A stretch of DNA of 14,315 nt, from the NCBI GenBank assembly GCA_016463045.1, contig JAEMSB010000048.1, positions 1 to 14,315 of the forward strand. Reading direction: 5' to 3'. Positions 13,503-14,315 of this stretch are shown here, in pieces (position 1 is the stretch's first letter; every line of letters starts with the position of its first letter). The notes under the pieces were generated by a model. That model searched no databases. It saw nothing but the letters and a program-made list of their open reading frames with translations, and was not told the origin of the DNA. The position numbers and the translations under genes were made by a program. The DNA comes from Niveispirillum sp. (GTDB lineage: Bacteria > Pseudomonadota > Alphaproteobacteria > Azospirillales > Azospirillaceae).

Positions 13503-14210
13503 ATGGACCGGCCCATGCCCACCATCGTCTTCGCCAGCCCCAAGGGTGGGGCCGGTAAATCCACCTCCGCGGTTCTGCTGGCCACGGCCCTGGCTGGGCA
13601 GGGGGCCAGCGTCACCATCATTGATGCCGACCCGAACAAGCCGGTTTCCCGCTGGGCGCGGCTGCCCGGCAAGCCCGCCAATCTGACGGTGCTGGCCGAT
13701 GTCACCGAAGAAACGGTGACCGACGCCATTGATGAGGCGGCGCAGCGTACCGCCTTCGTCATCGTCGATCTGGAAGGTACAGCCTCCATGATGGTCGGTT
13801 ACGCCATGAGCCGGGCCGATCTGGTGGTCATCCCCAGCCAGGGATCGCAACTGGATGCTGGCGAGGCGGTGAAGGCCATCCGGCTGGTGCGCAGCCAGGA
13901 ACGCGCTTTCCGCCGAGACATCCCGTTTGCCGTGCTGTTCACCCGGACCAGTGCGGCCATCCGCCCACGCTCCCTGCAAAGCATCGCGGCAGAGTTCGCC
14001 GATAACGAGGTCCCTGTTTTCGAGACGCAGCTGCATGAGCGCGACGCCTTCCGCGCCATCTTTGCCTTTGGCGGCACGCTGGCCGACCTGGACCCGGCCC
14101 AGGTCACCAATATCAAGGCCGCCAGTGCCAATGCCCTGGCCTTCGCGGCTGAAGTGGTGGCCGTGCTGAAGGGCGGCATGAAGGCGACCGTGGACGGACC
14201 CCGGCACTGA
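13503..14210 (+). CDS. parA: ParA-family partition ATPase (VirC1-like, short type Ib form)
   Basis: The 235-residue protein is a Walker-type partition ATPase that positions plasmid or chromid copies on the nucleoid. The deviant Walker A motif KGGAGKST is at residues 14-21, with the signature lysine at 14. DADPN (41-45) is the A' motif, FVIVDLEG (85-92) the Walker B region, and VVIPSQGSQLDAGEA (108-122) a further conserved stretch. The Walker A motif lies almost at the N-terminus, so the DNA-binding N-terminal domain of type Ia ParA proteins is missing. In such type Ib systems the centromere usually lies upstream of parA and the small partner acts as repressor, which fits the palindromes found here. 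No good ribosome binding site precedes ATG 13503; ATG 13515 is an alternative start. Confidence 0.92.
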   Translation: MDRPMPTIVFASPKGGAGKSTSAVLLATALAGQGASVTIIDADPNKPVSRWARLPGKPANLTVLADVTEETVTDAIDEAAQRTAFVIVDLEGTASMMVGYAMSRADLVVIPSQGSQLDAGEAVKAIRLVRSQERAFRRDIPFAVLFTRTSAAIRPRSLQSIAAEFADNEVPVFETQLHERDAFRAIFAFGGTLADLDPAQVTNIKAASANALAFAAEVVAVLKGGMKATVDGPRH

Positions 14211-14224
14211 CAGGAGTGACAAAG

Positions 14225-14315
14225 ATGACCAAAGCCCGCGCCAGCATTTTCGGGGAAGGGGAGGAGGGGCTGGACCTGTCCGGCTTCGCGCCCAAGGCCG
14301 CCCGTGATATCCAGG
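14225..14315 (+). CDS. Putative partition partner / plasmid stability protein, N-terminal fragment
   Basis: Fourteen bases after the parA stop an ATG follows a strong AGGAG (14212-14216). The frame stays open to the window end, giving about 30 residues (MTKARASIFGEGEEGLDLSG and onward). The acidic, low-complexity start resembles the N-termini of small proteins encoded after ParA on alphaproteobacterial plasmids and called stability/partitioning determinants. By position it should be the centromere-binding partner of ParA. Too little is visible to identify a fold, so the function is inferred from context. Confidence 0.6.
   Translation, partial: MTKARASIFGEGEEGLDLSGFAPKAARDIQ

Overview
The window reads as a plasmid or chromid segment from a GC-rich alphaproteobacterium, most likely an Azospirillum-like member of the Rhodospirillales. 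This rests on base composition, the repeated GWxW-type modules in the glycosyltransferases, a nodPQ/cysDNC-type sulfate-activation remnant, and a small VirC1/ParA-type partition locus at the right edge. Genus-level assignment is inference.

Left part (1-6767): surface-polysaccharide genes. A GT4-type glycosyltransferase enters from the left and converges (7 bp overlap) with a leftward RgpF-like protein. A 212 bp divergent intergenic region follows. Then comes a tight rightward run: Wzm-type ABC-2 permease, Wzt-type ATPase, a 725-residue glycosyltransferase with two GWxW modules and a C-terminal GT2 domain, and a smaller glycosyltransferase with one GWxW module. Together they look like assembly and ABC-dependent export of an O-antigen or capsule-like polysaccharide.

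Middle (6909-10479): a two-gene type I secretion unit. It has an HlyB/RtxB-like ABC transporter with a catalytically dead C39-like domain, and an overlapping HlyD-like membrane fusion protein. No TolC-like gene and no RTX substrate gene are in view.

Right-middle (10480-12987): a corridor of gene decay. A cysD remnant carries two frameshifts and two stop codons. It is joined in frame to an APS-kinase (cysC) domain, with the whole CysN GTPase missing. After a structured intergenic stretch comes an NAD-dependent sugar epimerase pseudogene that has lost its start and its catalytic middle.

Right end (12988-14315): a partition locus. A short type-Ib-like ParA is followed by the start of a partner gene. 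Upstream lie several perfect palindromes sharing the core TGCTATC/GATAGCA. These include a 55 bp near-continuous palindrome and two sites sharing an identical 12-mer in opposite orientation. They are good candidates for the partition centromere and/or the par operator. A further 60 bp palindrome and a tandem array of four hairpins lie between the two pseudogenes.
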